A stretch of DNA of 64,000 nucleotides, taken from the NCBI RefSeq assembly GCF_000143415.4, contig NW_003314369.1:394638-458637 (forward strand), in the 5' to 3' direction. Positions 30,742 through 42,969 of this stretch are shown here, in pieces. The notes under the pieces were generated by a model that was not told the DNA's origin, did not search any database, and worked only from the letters and a program-made list of their open reading frames with translations. Within the stretch, counting starts at the first letter, position 1. Every line of letters begins with the position of its first letter. Source of the stretch: Selaginella moellendorffii (Eukaryota; Streptophyta; Lycopodiopsida; Selaginellales; Selaginellaceae). The translations under genes and the position numbers were made by a program.

Positions 30742-32776
30742 ATGTCGGTGGCGGCCAGTTTGATCCTCCTCCTCTTCTTGTCCTCTCGAGTTTCTCCATC
30801 AAATTCTACTCCAATTAACGCTACTGCTGCTTCATCGATCACTCAAGCCCAAGATCAAGCTCCATGGCTGCACCGGGACGATGAGTTTTGCCTCAATCTC
30901 ACAGCCTCCCCAGATCTCGAGAAGTTCGTGGACGCGCTCCCAACAATGCGGGTGATCTCCCTGTCCAGGAACCCCAGGATCACAATCGGAGCCTACAAAA
31001 TCACTCAGGTTTGACTTTGGCCACCATTGACTACACCGTTGACAATTCGCTGACTTGGTTGACCTGTCCCAGAAACTCCACAGGGACCTCCCACCCACGA
31101 CGCTCTACGCCTTTGGCACCAGCCAGTCAACGGCCACGTACCCCGGCCCAACGCTGGTTGCCCAGCAGGGTCAAACCGCGTGGGTTCGCTGGGAGAACCA
31201 CATCCCCGACGTGGAGCCCATGCTGCCGTTGGATCGGAGCCTAGACTGGGCGAATCCACGGCTGGGCGGCGTGCCGCACGTTGTCCACAACCACGGTCAA
31301 GAGGACCCGCCCTGGTCGGACGGTCACCCCCAGGCGTGGTTCACCCCACTTGGGGAGCACGGCCCCAGTTACGTCTCTCAGGACTACGTCTACCCGAACG
31401 AGCAGCTCCCGACCACGCTGTGGTACCACGACCATACGTACGGGATCACGCGGCTCAACATCGCCGCGGGGCTCGTGGGGGTATATCTGGTGGAATCTTC
31501 CGCGTTGACTCCTTCGTGGGTTCCTCGCGAGTACCATACATTGCTCATCCAAGACAAGGCGTTCTTTGCAGATGGAGGGATTAAGTATCCCAGCGTGGGG
31601 ATCAACCCCAGCGTCCACCCGGTGTGGTGCCCGGATTACTTTGGCGATGTGGTGCTGGTTAATGGCAAGGCCTGGCCGTATCTCAATGTTTATCCCAGGA
31701 TCTATAGGTTCCGGCTCGTCAACGCTGCCAATTCCAAGTAAGTTGGATCTATTCTTCCAATTTTGCTTTTGTTAGGGGTTCCATTTGATAATTTCTAACC
31801 TTTACCACCTTTTGTCGTCAGGTTTTTCGTTCTCACGCTGAGCGACGATTCCTTGCGTTTTATCAAGATTGGATCCGACAGTACTTTCCTGCGAGCTCCA
31901 ATCTCGCAAAGCACCATGCGAATCGCACCAGCCGAGCGCTGGGACTTTGTCATTGACTTCTCCCGCGTTCATCCCGGACGCACGATCGAGATGCGCAACA
32001 TCGGCGCCACTCCATTCCCAGCCGGACCCCCAGCAAACCAGAGCGTCATGCTCTTCCGGGTCGTCCATGAGCCCGAACGGAAGAACCCACCAGGATCATC
32101 GCCCAGCAACTTCCCAGCTCCAATCCCCGTGGAAAATCTCTTGCAGATGCCTCCATCTCGCGTGATGGAGGAGACCACTGGCTTGAAACTCACAGACTCG
32201 GAGTGGTACCGCCTCTACAATCGCCCATTTGTGACAAACGCCCAGTTCGACTCGGGTATGGGTCTCACCGGGCTTTTCCTCCAGGATCACCTCCACTTTA
32301 ACGATCCGGCTACTGAGGTTATGAAGCTCTACTCCGACGAAGTTTGGGTTTTCATCAATGTCCTCCAGACCAGCCATCCAATTCATCTCCACCTCGTCAA
32401 CTTTCTCATAGTCGCTAGCCAAACTTTCAACGTTACAAGATTTCTGGAGAACTCGTGTTCTTTCCACTTCGGCTACCCGGATCCCAGGAGCTGCTACACG
32501 GCTCCACTCCAAGGGCCCGACCAGGATCAACTCGGCCTCAAGGACACGGGCGTGATCGCTGCTGGCACGGTTACGTGGTTTTACGTGACAGCGTCGCCAA
32601 ACTATGGCACCCGGTATTCGTTTGATCCCACCGCTTCTCCTCACTACATTTGGCACTGCCACCTTTTGGAGCACGAAGACAACGAGATGATGCGACCATT
32701 TGTCATGTCTGATACTCGGGCTTTGATGGTTAATGAGTCGTTCCCTCCAGTGGATATCATGAGGCAGTATGGCTAA
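30742..32776 (+). CDS. LPR1/LPR2-type multicopper oxidase (putative ferroxidase)
   Basis: Three exons (30742-31008, 31073-31737, 31822-32776) encode 628 residues. A signal peptide (SVAASLILLLFLSSRVSPS) directs it to the secretory route. Copper ligands are present: HVVHNHG, WYHDHTYGITRLN, HPIHLHLVNFL and HCHLLEHEDNEMM. GLVGVYLVES and DVVLVNGKAWPYL are typical of the CotA/LPR group rather than of plant laccases or ascorbate oxidases. In Arabidopsis LPR1 and LPR2 are cell-wall ferroxidases that set root growth under low phosphate; the same role here is inferred from family. Several N-glycosylation sequons (NST, NLT, NVT) are visible. Three remnants of its 3' part lie at 39.8, 45.1 and 49.9 kb. 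Confidence 0.93.
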
Positions 32777-33493
32777 GGGAAGAGGCAGTGCAAATGCTAA
32801 GCGATTTGACAATAAATTGAATATTACACATAAAATTTAATAAAGGTAACATTGATTTAAGATGAGAAGTGGATCTCCACTCGTGATGACTCATTAGTCC
32901 TCGCTTTCTTTCGGAGTCGAGCAACTAATGGAGGAGAGTGCTTTCAAATAGTTTTTGCATTTTATTATCCTCCAAAGGTGGTAGAGAGTCAAACGAATAC
33001 TGTGCGAAGTGCTTTTTGGATCACGAGCCCTCCAAAGAACTTATCACGTTGAAATCCTCAAGCCAAATTAACAGTGTACTGACAGAAAAGTAGTCTAGCT
33101 TTGGAAACCATTGGATGAAAACTTCTGTGGGAATTCGATAGCTCATACTCGCGGAGAAAGTATACGGTTTCATGGGTCAAGTTGAATATTGTCAACGAAT
33201 CTAAGCAGAGAGAAGTTAATAAGCAGACAAAAAAGTATTTTCTAGGTGTAGAGTGGTGTTGATAAGTTTCAAGTCCAGATGGAGATGACTATAAATTAAC
33301 AAATGAGCCACATGTCAAAAAAGGATCATGAAGAAAAAAACCTTGACAAATGTACACTACCATCGAGTGACATATAATATACCTATCGCTTTGGAGACTG
33401 ATTTTCTGCGTTTTTTTTAAAACATCAGAAGGTGGCGGCCGTTTTCAATAGGAGGATCAATAAAAAATATGACTTATGAGAACCTGAGAACCA
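32777..33493. other. Intergenic, oxidase to BAHD pseudogene
   Basis: Holds the 3' UTR of the oxidase and AT-rich sequence. Bases from about 33410 on resemble the upstream flanks of the BAHD copies at 42.7-42.9 and 51.6-51.8 kb, showing the duplicated unit extends beyond the coding part. Confidence 0.5.
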
Positions 33494-34305
33494 ATGCCGC
33501 CAAAGCCTTGTCCAACAGGTTTCTGGCACAGTGAGAGTTTGCAATGTTTCATGTGTTATTGCAAAAAATCCAGGATTATGTATTTATGTGAGACGGATCA
33601 AAAGATGCGAATCTATGTGAGACGTCTCTTCTTCTATGCGCCAGAAACTAAGATCACCTCAAATCGTCCCTGGCTGAGGTGTTGGATTCACATGAATTTT
33701 GGGGCGGAATGCTGAGATTCAATGAAAAATGGGAGTTGGAGGTCGACTGTAGCAATCAAGGAACTTTCTTCATTCTGATCTTGGCATGGACCAACTGACA
33801 GCTGATGACTTGGATGATTTTTTCTCTTTCGACGATGACAAGATTAAAACCTCCATTGTTCCATTGTTCCATCTTCCATTGTTGAGGATCCAGGTATGCC
33901 ACAAAACTCACATAAGTTTGTTAAAAAGCTTTTCTCCATAGGTGGGTTGATGCAGCATCCATTATCAATTTTTCTGTTCAACCTTGCATCGATCAACCAG
34001 GCGATGGTATCTATATGGCCACAAATGGCAAGCTCAAGCAAGTTGTTAGACAAAGGACCTTTGAGTTGCACCACTTTTGAGGCTCTGGCAGCTTTGATAT
34101 GGCGAACGCACGCTCGATCATCCCAGGCAAATCTAGCAATGATGTTCTTCACCTTGAAATTTGGTGTGACAAAAGACACATCCTGGATCCACCCTTATCC
34201 TTGCGTTCTATCTGGCCCATGCTGACACTTATGGATATCCGCAAGCTTCTACTCGCTCGTTGCTTGAGTGCAAAAGAAAATGAATGACAAATGAATAGAT
34301 TTTCT
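33494..34305 (+). pseudogene. BAHD acyltransferase pseudogene (copy 2), left part
   Basis: Recognisable BAHD blocks (VRRLFFYAPET, a region matching LKSSLAEVLDSHDFWGG, TFEALAALIWRTHARS) lie in different frames with deletions, including most of the HxxxD region. It breaks off at 34305, where an LTR element is inserted, and resumes after it at 38552. The order of blocks matches the pseudogene at 43 kb and the intact gene at 50.2 kb. Confidence 0.88.
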
Positions 34306-34309
34306 CCAT

Positions 34310-34597
34310 ACTCCTCTTCACTAGAAATCTATTGCTAGTGAGAAAACAAAAGAGAAAAGGGCCTGATTTCCAAGGGCTGAGAAGAAGGATGAGTGAAAGA
34401 ATGTTATGTATTGATAAGAAAATGATGAATGGAGATAGGGATCCATAATTCAAATTCCTCCCGTTGAAAGGTTGGCGATTCTACCTGCCAGCATATGCTA
34501 ATGAATGGTATATGCTATGCATGATCCAATCTATAGCTCTAATGCAGCCTTGGGTTCAAGGTTGGAGTCCTTTAAGCCTTGGTTTTTAGTTGATACA
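34310..34597 (-). repeat. LTR, left copy (3' LTR of the element)
   Basis: 288 bp, from ACTCCTCTTC to TTGATACA on the plus strand; on the element strand it begins TGTATC. It aligns over its whole length with 38260-38547 without gaps. Confidence 0.88.
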
Positions 34598-34719
34598 CTC
34601 TACTCCCCTAATAGAACTAGACACCATCCTTGGTGCGAATGTAGTCAATTTCCATCGCTTGTCGTTGCTGCTACTCAAGTTGATAGAGGCAGTGGACCAA
34701 GTCTTGGCAGACCTCCTTG

Positions 34720-36850
34720 GTTTTGAAGTTGAGGTTGCCATGGTCAGTTGTTGTAGTTGCCTTGGTAGCCCTGGTCTTGATAACCTTGGCCTTGGTATCT
34801 TCGGTTTTGGTATCTTGGGTATTGTTGGTATCCTTGGTTGTAGTTGTCTCGGTTTGCCAGGTAGTTCCAGTTCAGCAGGTATTGTCGATCGTTGTAGTTG
34901 TAATTGTTGTTGTAGTCATTATTGTAGTTGTTGTAGCGAGGTGGATCATTCCATTGTCGATTCTGTTGTTCGAAGCTATTTCTCAGCGGTCTCCAGTTTG
35001 TCAGAGGTGGTGCTAGCTAGTTGTCGAAGTATTGATTTGGATATGGTTGTTGAAACTGCTGTCGGGGATAGTTCAAGATTTGTTGAACTTCCGGAGAATT
35101 TTGAAATCTACAGGTCTTGGCGTCATGACCTTCTTTGGCACAGATCTAGCATTTGGAGATTTGGAGCTTGCAGTCACTTGCCAAATGTCCTTCGTTCTTG
35201 CACTTAGTACACCAAATTCCAGATTGAAATTCTTTGATGTCAGCTTTGGCTTTTCCCTTGAGCGTGTCGATTGTTTTCCTGAGTTTTTGAAGTTTTGGGC
35301 GCTCTCTCCAAGTTCATCGTCGGAGTTGTTGTCGGAACTGCTGTCAGAATCTGAGTTGTCCGTATCGTCAACTTGTGCTGTCATTCGTCGAGCTTGAACA
35401 TCTTGAAGGGCTCTTGCTAGTTCGAGGTAAGTGGCGACGTTGATGTGTGTTGCCACTCCTCGGAGGGATCGCAAGAGGCCTTGCATGTACCATTGGTAAA
35501 GTAAAGTTTTGGTGGCACTGTTGCCGCATTTGCTGGCATGTCAAGTGAAGGTTTGAGTGTAGTCGTCGATGGATTGACTGGACTTCTACTTGAGTTTTTG
35601 GATCTTGTGAAGTCATTGGCTTTGAGTGAGGGAAGACTTGAATCAGTCTATAAGCTTGAGTGCAAGGTCATCAAAACTTGTATTTTGAGGAAGCGTTTGA
35701 GCCCATTTGTTAGCTCTCTTTCGAAGGGTACATCGGAAGTAGTATGGGAGTTCGGTCATCTGGCCGTTGATGCAGATTGCTTCTCGGAACTGTTCAACAT
35801 GTTTCTTGGCATCTTCTGACTTCAGACCATGAAATAGTGGATAGGAGACATGTATTCCGACAGGTATGTTAGCAACGGCGGTAGTGACTGCCATTTGTTG
35901 TCGGTAGTAATGTCGGTATTGTCGAGGTTGTTTCTCACTGTGGAGTCTAAAGGTGATTTGGAGCAAGGGGTTGTCGGGGTCGAAAGCAAAGTCAGTGTAG
36001 GAGGAAGGTGGTGAATTGTTGTTGTTGTTTAGTGGACTCTCCTCTGCTTTTTCTTCTATGTTGGGACTCTTTTCAGGTGTGTTGTTGGCGTCAACGTCAA
36101 CATCAGGTTGCTTGCCAGTGTTGATTTCCAGAAGATGCTGCTCGAACTTGTTGTCAACGTACTTGTCAATGTTATGTTGTGTTGGTTGTGGTTGTTCTTC
36201 TAAATTGTCAAAGAGTTCTTCGAACGTATAGTTGTGTGATGATTGTGGTTGCTGTGGAAGATTGTTGTTGTTGATGATTGGTTTGTCAATCTTATTGTTG
36301 TTGGATGATTGTAGCTGTTCGGCAGCTCTGTGTGAGTTGTTGACTTGTTTGTCGAATGCTTGACTATTGGACAATTTGGGTTGTTTATCTTTACCGCTGT
36401 TGACTGGGTATATTGGAGTGCGACTGTAGTGGGTGAAGTCGAGTTGTTGTCTTGTCAGTGCGTTGAAGTCGAAAGCGTGTTCAAAAGTTCTTGCTGATAG
36501 CGGGCTTCAATAGATGTTGGATGCAAATGTGGGATATATTGGTGTTGTAAAGATCGGTCGGTATGGTGAAAATGGTGTTGGTTTGGTGAAGTCTGTGAAG
36601 TCGAGTGGGAAACTTGGTAGTTTGTCATCACCGTAGATGGGGTTGGTGAATGTACCTTTGAAGTGGTTGTATGCTGCTTGAAAAATGTTTTGTTGCTCAG
36701 GCGTAGTCTATGTTGACTGCTTGAATGTTTGGTCAGGCTCGGACACTTCAGTGGGTGCCATTGAGGGTGTTGGTTCAGGCTCGGGCACTTTGGTGGGTGC
36801 CATCGAGGGTGTGTCCGGTGGTGTTGTATAGTCATTGTATTCTTCGCGGA
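34720..36850 (-). pseudogene. Degraded gag of the LTR element, Asn/Tyr-rich tail
   Basis: The best-preserved frame (36374-35643) has a Gln/Asn-rich N-terminal part and a retrotransposon gag core (YPLFHGLKSEDAKKHVEQF, then YYFRCTLRKRANKWAQTLP). Further on, in another frame near 35215-35107, are two zinc knuckles, CTKCKNEGHLASDC and CQICAKEGHDAKTC. After them (35030-34720) the reading is full of Asn, Tyr, Gln and Gly (NNYNNDYNNNYNYN, GYQQYPRYQ), with at least one stop. Frame changes between these parts show the gene is broken. Confidence 0.75.
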
Positions 36851-38259
36851 TGTCTAATACTGGTTTATCAAAGTTAGCTCACAGTAACAATTCGTGTCAG
36901 ATGTAATTCTCTCTCTTGGAGGGTTGGATAACTTGATTCAACTTCTCTTGGTCTTTCTTTCTTTTTGTTTCTAAATTCTTCAAATCTCTATCTAAACATC
37001 AGATAAGCCATTGTCAGTCTTCTTCCGACTTGCTGGATATTCTTCTTGGTTTTGGATATATGCATTCTTCTACTTGTTGTTGGTGTCAGATTTGTGTCCG
37101 CAGTTGGTCATGCAGTTCTAGAAGAACTTTGGGAAGACTGTCGGCGGGTCAATTATCGATAAAGTTGTCGTGAGCTTGTTCTTTCTTTTCGGTGCAAATG
37201 TCAACAATGGTGAGTGTTGGGTTGGGTTGTGTTCAGTCGAGTTATGTCGGGTTGAGTTTTCTGGTGCAGTATGCAGACTGGTCTTCCACTTGCTGGTGCC
37301 AAGATGGAGTTCAATGAAGAGTTTTGGATACTCAGGTTGGGTACTTCTCCAATGCCATTCTCACTTTTGATTCCCGTTGTCTACTTGTTGCAGCACCTGT
37401 TCAAATACATACTGTGGGCCGAGGAGTTTGTGTTTTTAATAATTTCTTCAATAATGTCATTGAGTTGTTCGAGTCCGGATCGGGCGATGGCGTGATTGGC
37501 GAGAGTTGTTGTGGCAAACATGTTGACTTTGAACCGAGTTCGGACTGTTGTTTTGGTGCTGAGCTGCTGACTCTGTTGGAGGGATTGTCAAAAAATTGGT
37601 GGTGCGTTCGCAAGTTGTCCCTCGACAAGTTCTTCGATACCGGGTAACAGAGTGATGGGTTCGTTGTTGGTGTAGTTTCTGAGGATATGCTTCGGTATTG
37701 GGAGTGGGTGCGGGAACTGGAATCGCGTCAGAGCACTAGGATTGCCAGGTCGACGACTGTGTGGAAGAGGGATTCGTTTCGGCAGTAGTGTCGGTTCGTG
37801 TCGAGCGCGCTGGTTGAGTTCTCAAGCTTGGAGTGTGTGTTCTTGTGCTCGGAGTTGGAGTTGGCCAATGAAGTTGTGGAGGGCGTCTGCTAATGAAGGT
37901 GCTGGGCGACTGGAGTTTCTTGTCGAAAAGGTTATTGGTGTTCTTTGTTGGTGATTGGACTCATAGATCTTGAGAGAGAGCTTTTAGATTCTTCAAAGAT
38001 CTCCTTTGGGAAGCGTCTGCCTCTACTACATTGGGCGGTGATTGCTTGGACGCCATTGATCCATGTTGGTGGTGGCATTTGCTTGTTGAATTTGGGCAAA
38101 TTTATGAATTTGGGTGTAATTTGGGCGAATTTGGGCAAGGTGGGTAGATTTCGTAATCTTTCTTACTACTTGTACATAGAGAATGGAGAAAGAACTAAAG
38201 AATTTGTGAATCTGAAGGGGAATTCAAAAGCTGTGGTTGCCAAATGAAGAGGTGTGGAT

Positions 38260-38547
38260 ACTCCTCTTCGCTGGAAATCTATTGCTAGTGAGAAAACAAA
38301 AGAGAAAAAGGCCCTATCTTCAAGGGTTGAGAAGAAGGATGAGTGACAAAATGTTGTGTATTGATAAAAAAATGATGAATGGAGATGGGGATCCACAATT
38401 CAGATTCCCCCCTTTGAAAGGCTAGCGGTTCTAACTGCTAGCATATGCTAATGAATGGTATATACTATGCATGATCCAATCTATGGCTCCAATGTAGCCC
38501 TGGGTTCAAGGTCGGAGTCCCCTGAGCCTGGGTTTTTGGTTAATACA
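38260..38547 (-). repeat. LTR, right copy (5' LTR of the element)
   Basis: 288 bp, partner of 34310-34597. It ends AATACA on the plus strand, followed at once by the CCAT target duplication and the continuation of the split BAHD pseudogene. Confidence 0.88.
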
Positions 38548-38551
38548 CCAT

Positions 38552-38700
38552 CTCAATCTTAATTGCACCGATGGTATGACATGGTGATCAAAGCGTGGCC
38601 CTGACTGATGCAAAAGCTCCTGGTTGGGGTAAACCTTCACAAGTAATTCCTTGGATCTATCACGTTTCCTAGGGGTATCTTTATTCCAGAATATTTTACC
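38552..38700 (+). pseudogene. BAHD pseudogene (copy 2), right part
   Basis: Directly continues the sequence interrupted at 34305: CTCAATC then a stretch matching the region around the C-terminal DFGWG block of the other copies (ATGGTGATCAAAGCGTGGCC.. and GGTTGGGGTAA). About 13 bases of the DFGWG coding stretch are missing and stops are present. Confidence 0.8.
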
Positions 38701-39742
38701 TGCTAACATATATTTAAGGGAAAAATAAATAAAATAAAATAAAATAATTAAATTGATTGCTGACAAGTCCATGAAATATGTCTAACTTCATGGCATTGTC
38801 TATAATGACAAGCTACTTTCTTTCAACCAATGTTTTCTGTTTATACATGAAGGTTCTTTAAACGACTAAGAGGATTTTATACTCGTGTCCAAATCAAAAG
38901 GATAGATAACATATATCCCATAGTAAAACTTAATTGAGTAACAATGTAAGATTGCATATGTCCTTCCAAAATATAATAGCTATAATTGCATGAATACATG
39001 GAATATTAATTTTATGTCAACTGAAGAAAGAAGAAGAAAAGTCATTAGATCAAAATTGGTATGGCTTCCATTAATTTAATGGATATTGCTAAGACTCAAA
39101 TTTGTGAAGCATGCATTTATACTTATTATTATAATGTTTGTTTGGTTGGTATTACAGTATTCAAGAGTTACTCAAAACAAAACATCATATTGGAGTTGTG
39201 AGGGTTGCCAAAACAAAACATCAAACAAAATGGCTTGAGAAATGGTTTATTAATTTGATAATAGGATAAGATTTAAATATACTTTAAAACTTTTAAGGGA
39301 TAAATAGGGATGGGATGAGATTTAAATATAACTGTGGATCTTTAGAAATTTAAGGGATAAATAGGGATGGGATGAGATTTAAATATAATTGTGGATCTTT
39401 AAAACTTTAAGGGATAAATGGATAAAATAACTATTGATTGAGCAAGAATAGAACTATATTTTGCTAAATTTAGCTATGTTTTCTATTACTCAATCATGGC
39501 CAATTAAGAAGAACAAGACTTTATTTCCATAGAAGTGATAGAAAAAATGTTTCACTTTTTTTGGATGCCATGAGTTCTAATCCACAAACTTGGGCTCTCT
39601 CTACAATGATTCCCACTAAACTCTAGACCACTTATAAATGTCCTCAAGTGAATGATCTGGCTATCAATGGCCTCCCATCTCCACCTAGACAGCTTTGTCA
39701 ATCTCATTTAACGTTAAAAGCTTTCTAAAGAACTCATGTAAC
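38701..39742. other. AT-rich intergenic region
   Basis: No gene seen. Contains a 57-bp tandem repeat, listed separately. Confidence 0.5.
39297..39421. repeat. Tandem repeat, period 57 bp
   Basis: Two full units (39297-39353, 39354-39410) starting GGGATAAATAGGGATGGGATG, with a partial unit on each side. They differ at only a few bases. Confidence 0.85.
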
Positions 39743-39945
39743 CAGATACCAGCAGCTACACAACTCCATTCTTGGCTAGGATTAACTTGGCCAAAGATAT
39801 GGGCATGATTGCCACCAGCACTATTATTTATATGATGACTGTGCCCATGGTCATGTGGTCACTTGTCTACTTGTTTGATTCCACCACATCTCCTTAATAT
39901 ACTACATTTGGCATTGCCTCCTTTTGAACATGAAGCTGATATGGC
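39743..39945 (+). pseudogene. Multicopper oxidase 3' remnant (1)
   Basis: Degraded match to the last exon of the oxidase at 30.7 kb: AGCAGCTACACAACTCCA, a GATATGGGCATGATTGCC block (intact gene: GACACGGGCGTGATCGCT), then ACTACATTTGGCATTGCCTCC from the HCHLL copper-ligand stretch. Stops and deletions throughout. It lies about 1 kb beyond the right part of BAHD pseudogene copy 2. Confidence 0.75.
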
Positions 39946-41519
39946 TTCTTGTTATGTTTCATAGGCAAGAGTTAAGGAAGTTGAAGATTTATAAAGCTGG
40001 AGAAGCTCTTTAGACATAATACAGTGTGACTGCATATGAGATGTAACATGGTATCAAAAGTTCATTTTGCTTAGCATCATTTATTAGGATTATATTTTTT
40101 GGGTGGTGGAGCATTTCTTGGTATGTCAAGAAATGAATCAGATTATCTAGGATTGATGCTAGAGTAGTCTAGAATAGAAATGGGAAAAGAAGATTCATCT
40201 AGCACTAAGTTGCATGAGAATACTTTCCAATGGTTATTTGGAGTTGTCACAAGACAAGAACACGCTCCAACTTGATGCCACTAGAGGATGTGGCAAGAAT
40301 GGCACTGGTGTAGCAGCATACATAACAAAGGAGGCATGAGGAGAAGGACATCTATGCTAAAGCTATGCTAGAGTGTGTTACAAGGATGTTTTGAAGGTCA
40401 GGAATTCTCCCACTGCCTTCAAAGCATGCAAACAATCTGGGTAATGGAGATGAACAATAGGTAAATGGTGAATTGTCAAGAAAGAGCAAAAGAGAGAGCA
40501 GAACTTTGACATAGTTTGGACCAAATGAGCAAATATCCACCACTTGTCTTACCATATGTATTCCTTGTGTTCTGAAGATGTCATTCAAGCTTGCATCATC
40601 AACTTCCATTAGAACAGGACCATCACCTATAGGAAGTAGAGCTAAAAGACGTGCAATGAGAGGTGGAAGAGGCGACGCCTTTTCACATAAGCAACCAAGG
40701 ACAATTGTTGAATGAAATTTGGTGGAACAAGCTCATACCAGATGCAACAAGTGCTGTGGTTTTGGCCACCTTATTGCAACTTTCCCAGCTCGAGAGGAAA
40801 CAGAAATTGGAAGGGACAAATTGCAAATGCTATGACGATTGACAACAATGAATTAAATAGTAGCTTTTTACTATTGAACTCATCTTTGGTATTTGCATGC
40901 TGAGTCAGGAAAATTAAAATTTGAGCTAGCTTTTGGATAGTAGCACCACCCATCACATGATGTCAAATTGATCAGCTTTTCAGCAAATCAATTAGTGTTT
41001 CTGTAAGTACAACAAGTGGTGAGACATTAAGAATAATAGCTTTTTGAAAGATTTTTTTCCTGCTTTACATCAAGAGATCACTAAAGTTTTATTTATTCTG
41101 AAGCTTTCCAAAAATTTGTTATCCATTTCTTAACTATCCATTTCTAAGAATGGGATTTACACTTTCCATCACAGACTTCATCTTTGGACAGAAACACCTC
41201 TCACAAGCAATACCAAAGAATGGACTTTATTTTCTTTCTATGATCTCTATCATTGCTAATGTTATCTCAGTCTTCAAAGATTTGAATTTACAGCTTTAGC
41301 ATCAAAGATTGCTGCATGCAAGCTATTGACGGGTTAAGGATGTTACTCTAATTGCTCATACTCTTGAAAGGACTCAATTTCATGCAAGGACTGCTTGTGT
41401 GCAAAGATGAAGAAAAAGCCACTACAACCACGTTGATATCTAATGACCCTCTCCTCTCAAGTCACCTTCTATTTTTTACTAATAGTGGACAACTTTAATT
41501 ACTTCATGGAGGTTCTTTT
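39946..41519. other. Region without recognisable genes
   Basis: AT-rich, stops in all frames. Stretches near 41290-41420 may belong to the copia remnant that follows. The open frames of 60-85 codons near 40400-40950 are not recognisable. Confidence 0.4.
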
Positions 41520-42075
41520 TTTAAAGCAGAAATCAGACACACATGATTGGATCCAAATGTCAGAACATCAATCCATACGTGTGTTTCACGTTGATGGAGG
41601 CTGAGAACTTTTCTCAGCAGAATTCCAGACCATCCTTCATGAGGGATTTCCCTCCTGATCTAAAACATGGCCAGAATGGGGCTGTGGAGAGAAAAATGCT
41701 TACTGTTCTCAATGCATCCCATGCAATGCTTAAAGCTATACATGTTCTGGGCCAAAGCTGTGGTGACAACTGTTCACATTTAAAAAATTCTTCCAACAGC
41801 AAAGGAGCTTTGGACTGGTGAAAGCCTACTCTTTCAAATTTACGCGTGTTCAAATGTACAGGATACTCATATGTTCCAGATGAAGAACGACAAATGAAAT
41901 GGGATGACTGCTCTACAAGATGCTTGGATACAGTAAAGATAAGTATGGATTTTCATTCAGAAGAAGGTGTTTATATGCTGAACGGTGTTTTTAAAAGAAT
42001 AGACACCAGATTCACTGAGAGAAGGTTAGTATTGGTCAAGTTTCTTTTTTCTCATGGAACATTTGAGTTGAGGTG
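41520..42075 (+). mobile_element. Ty1/copia pol remnant
   Basis: A plus-strand frame reads HGQNGAVERKMLTVLNASHAMLKA followed by CSHLKN and, in another frame, RVFKCTGYSYVPDEERQMKWDD. These match the end of the copia integrase core (NG..ER..RTL..AR.ML) and the following FGC.AY.HVP..KR.K block. No LTRs could be paired, and the frame is broken, so only a fragment remains. Confidence 0.7.
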
Positions 42076-42969
42076 AAATTTCACAATGCTGGCAGTGGCA
42101 CAACACCATATCTAGTAAGGAAAGAACGTGAGAGAATGGGAAAGCAGTTGGAGAAACGTGAGCTAAGCTCAAGGACCCTAATCTACTAACACATCCTAAA
42201 CTTAATTCATCATACTCACATTAATATGAGTTTCTTGAAAACTATATATATGTTTTTGCTACAAGTTTCTCAAGGATCTCCTAGTGCACTCTTTCCATGC
42301 CCGGAGACATGTATGAACTAAAAAGACTGGCTAAATTTACTCGCATTGTTTATATCTCTTGCTGCATCTTAGCAATCAGAATCTAGCAGCAAGAAAACGA
42401 CAGAAAAGAAATCTGTTTGCCTATTTCAGGACGGCAATGGAGATTAGAAATGTTTTGATTTGTCACATCAGTGGTGTCATTCCATTTGGCAGCTCTATTC
42501 CATGAGGATAGAGCATATGTTTTGTCTCAGCTATATCTCCCTTTGATCCTCCATAGAACTTTCAGTAGTTTCCAACACTTCATTATAGCTTTTCTTAGAT
42601 TTATATATAAGAATTTCAACGTGATAAGCTCTTTCAGCTAGGAGCTCACAAATATTCTGCCACCTTTTGAAACATAATAAAATGCAAAATTATTTTGAAG
42701 AAATGGTTTCATGGTGTACTTGGGGCGGCTGTTTTCAATAGGATGCCAAACGTATTCAAGAAATAGAAAAATATAGTTTCACTTCTGAGAAGCTTTGAAT
42801 CCTCAAAATGGAGACAACCATTGCCGTCCAAGCCTTGACCAAGAGGTTTCTTTGTCATCGTTTTCTTGCTGCCATCTTGCTAGAATGAATTTACATAAAA
42901 TAAGAAATCCAGGCGTTGCTCGAAACAGTCATTCGTTACATAATTCTTAGCTCTCAAGCAATACATACA
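42076..42969. other. Intergenic, copia remnant to BAHD copy 3
   Basis: No gene seen. The part from about 42660 resembles the flank before BAHD copy 2 (33.4 kb), and 42790-42860 also resembles the flank before BAHD copy 4 (51.7 kb on the other strand). Confidence 0.45.

Larger units (their letters stand above)
34306..38551 (-). mobile_element. Gag-only LTR retrotransposon (TR-GAG-like), nested insertion
   Basis: Two 288-bp direct LTRs flank about 3.66 kb, and CCAT at 34306-34309 and 38548-38551 is the target-site duplication. A polypurine stretch (AGGGGAGTAGAG) directly before TGTATC on the minus strand shows the element reads on the minus strand. Its interior has gag-type sequence and two CCHC zinc knuckles but no reverse transcriptase, integrase or protease could be found, and the interior is too short for a full pol. 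This fits non-autonomous TR-GAG-type elements. The gag frames are broken, so this copy is dead. The LTRs differ at about 34 positions by my count, mostly transitions, so it is old. Confidence 0.85.

Noticed and set aside
34500-38250. Hidden reverse transcriptase or integrase in the LTR element
   Set aside because: No YxDD, HHCC or DDE-type blocks could be read in any frame, and about 1.4 kb beyond gag is too short for a full pol.
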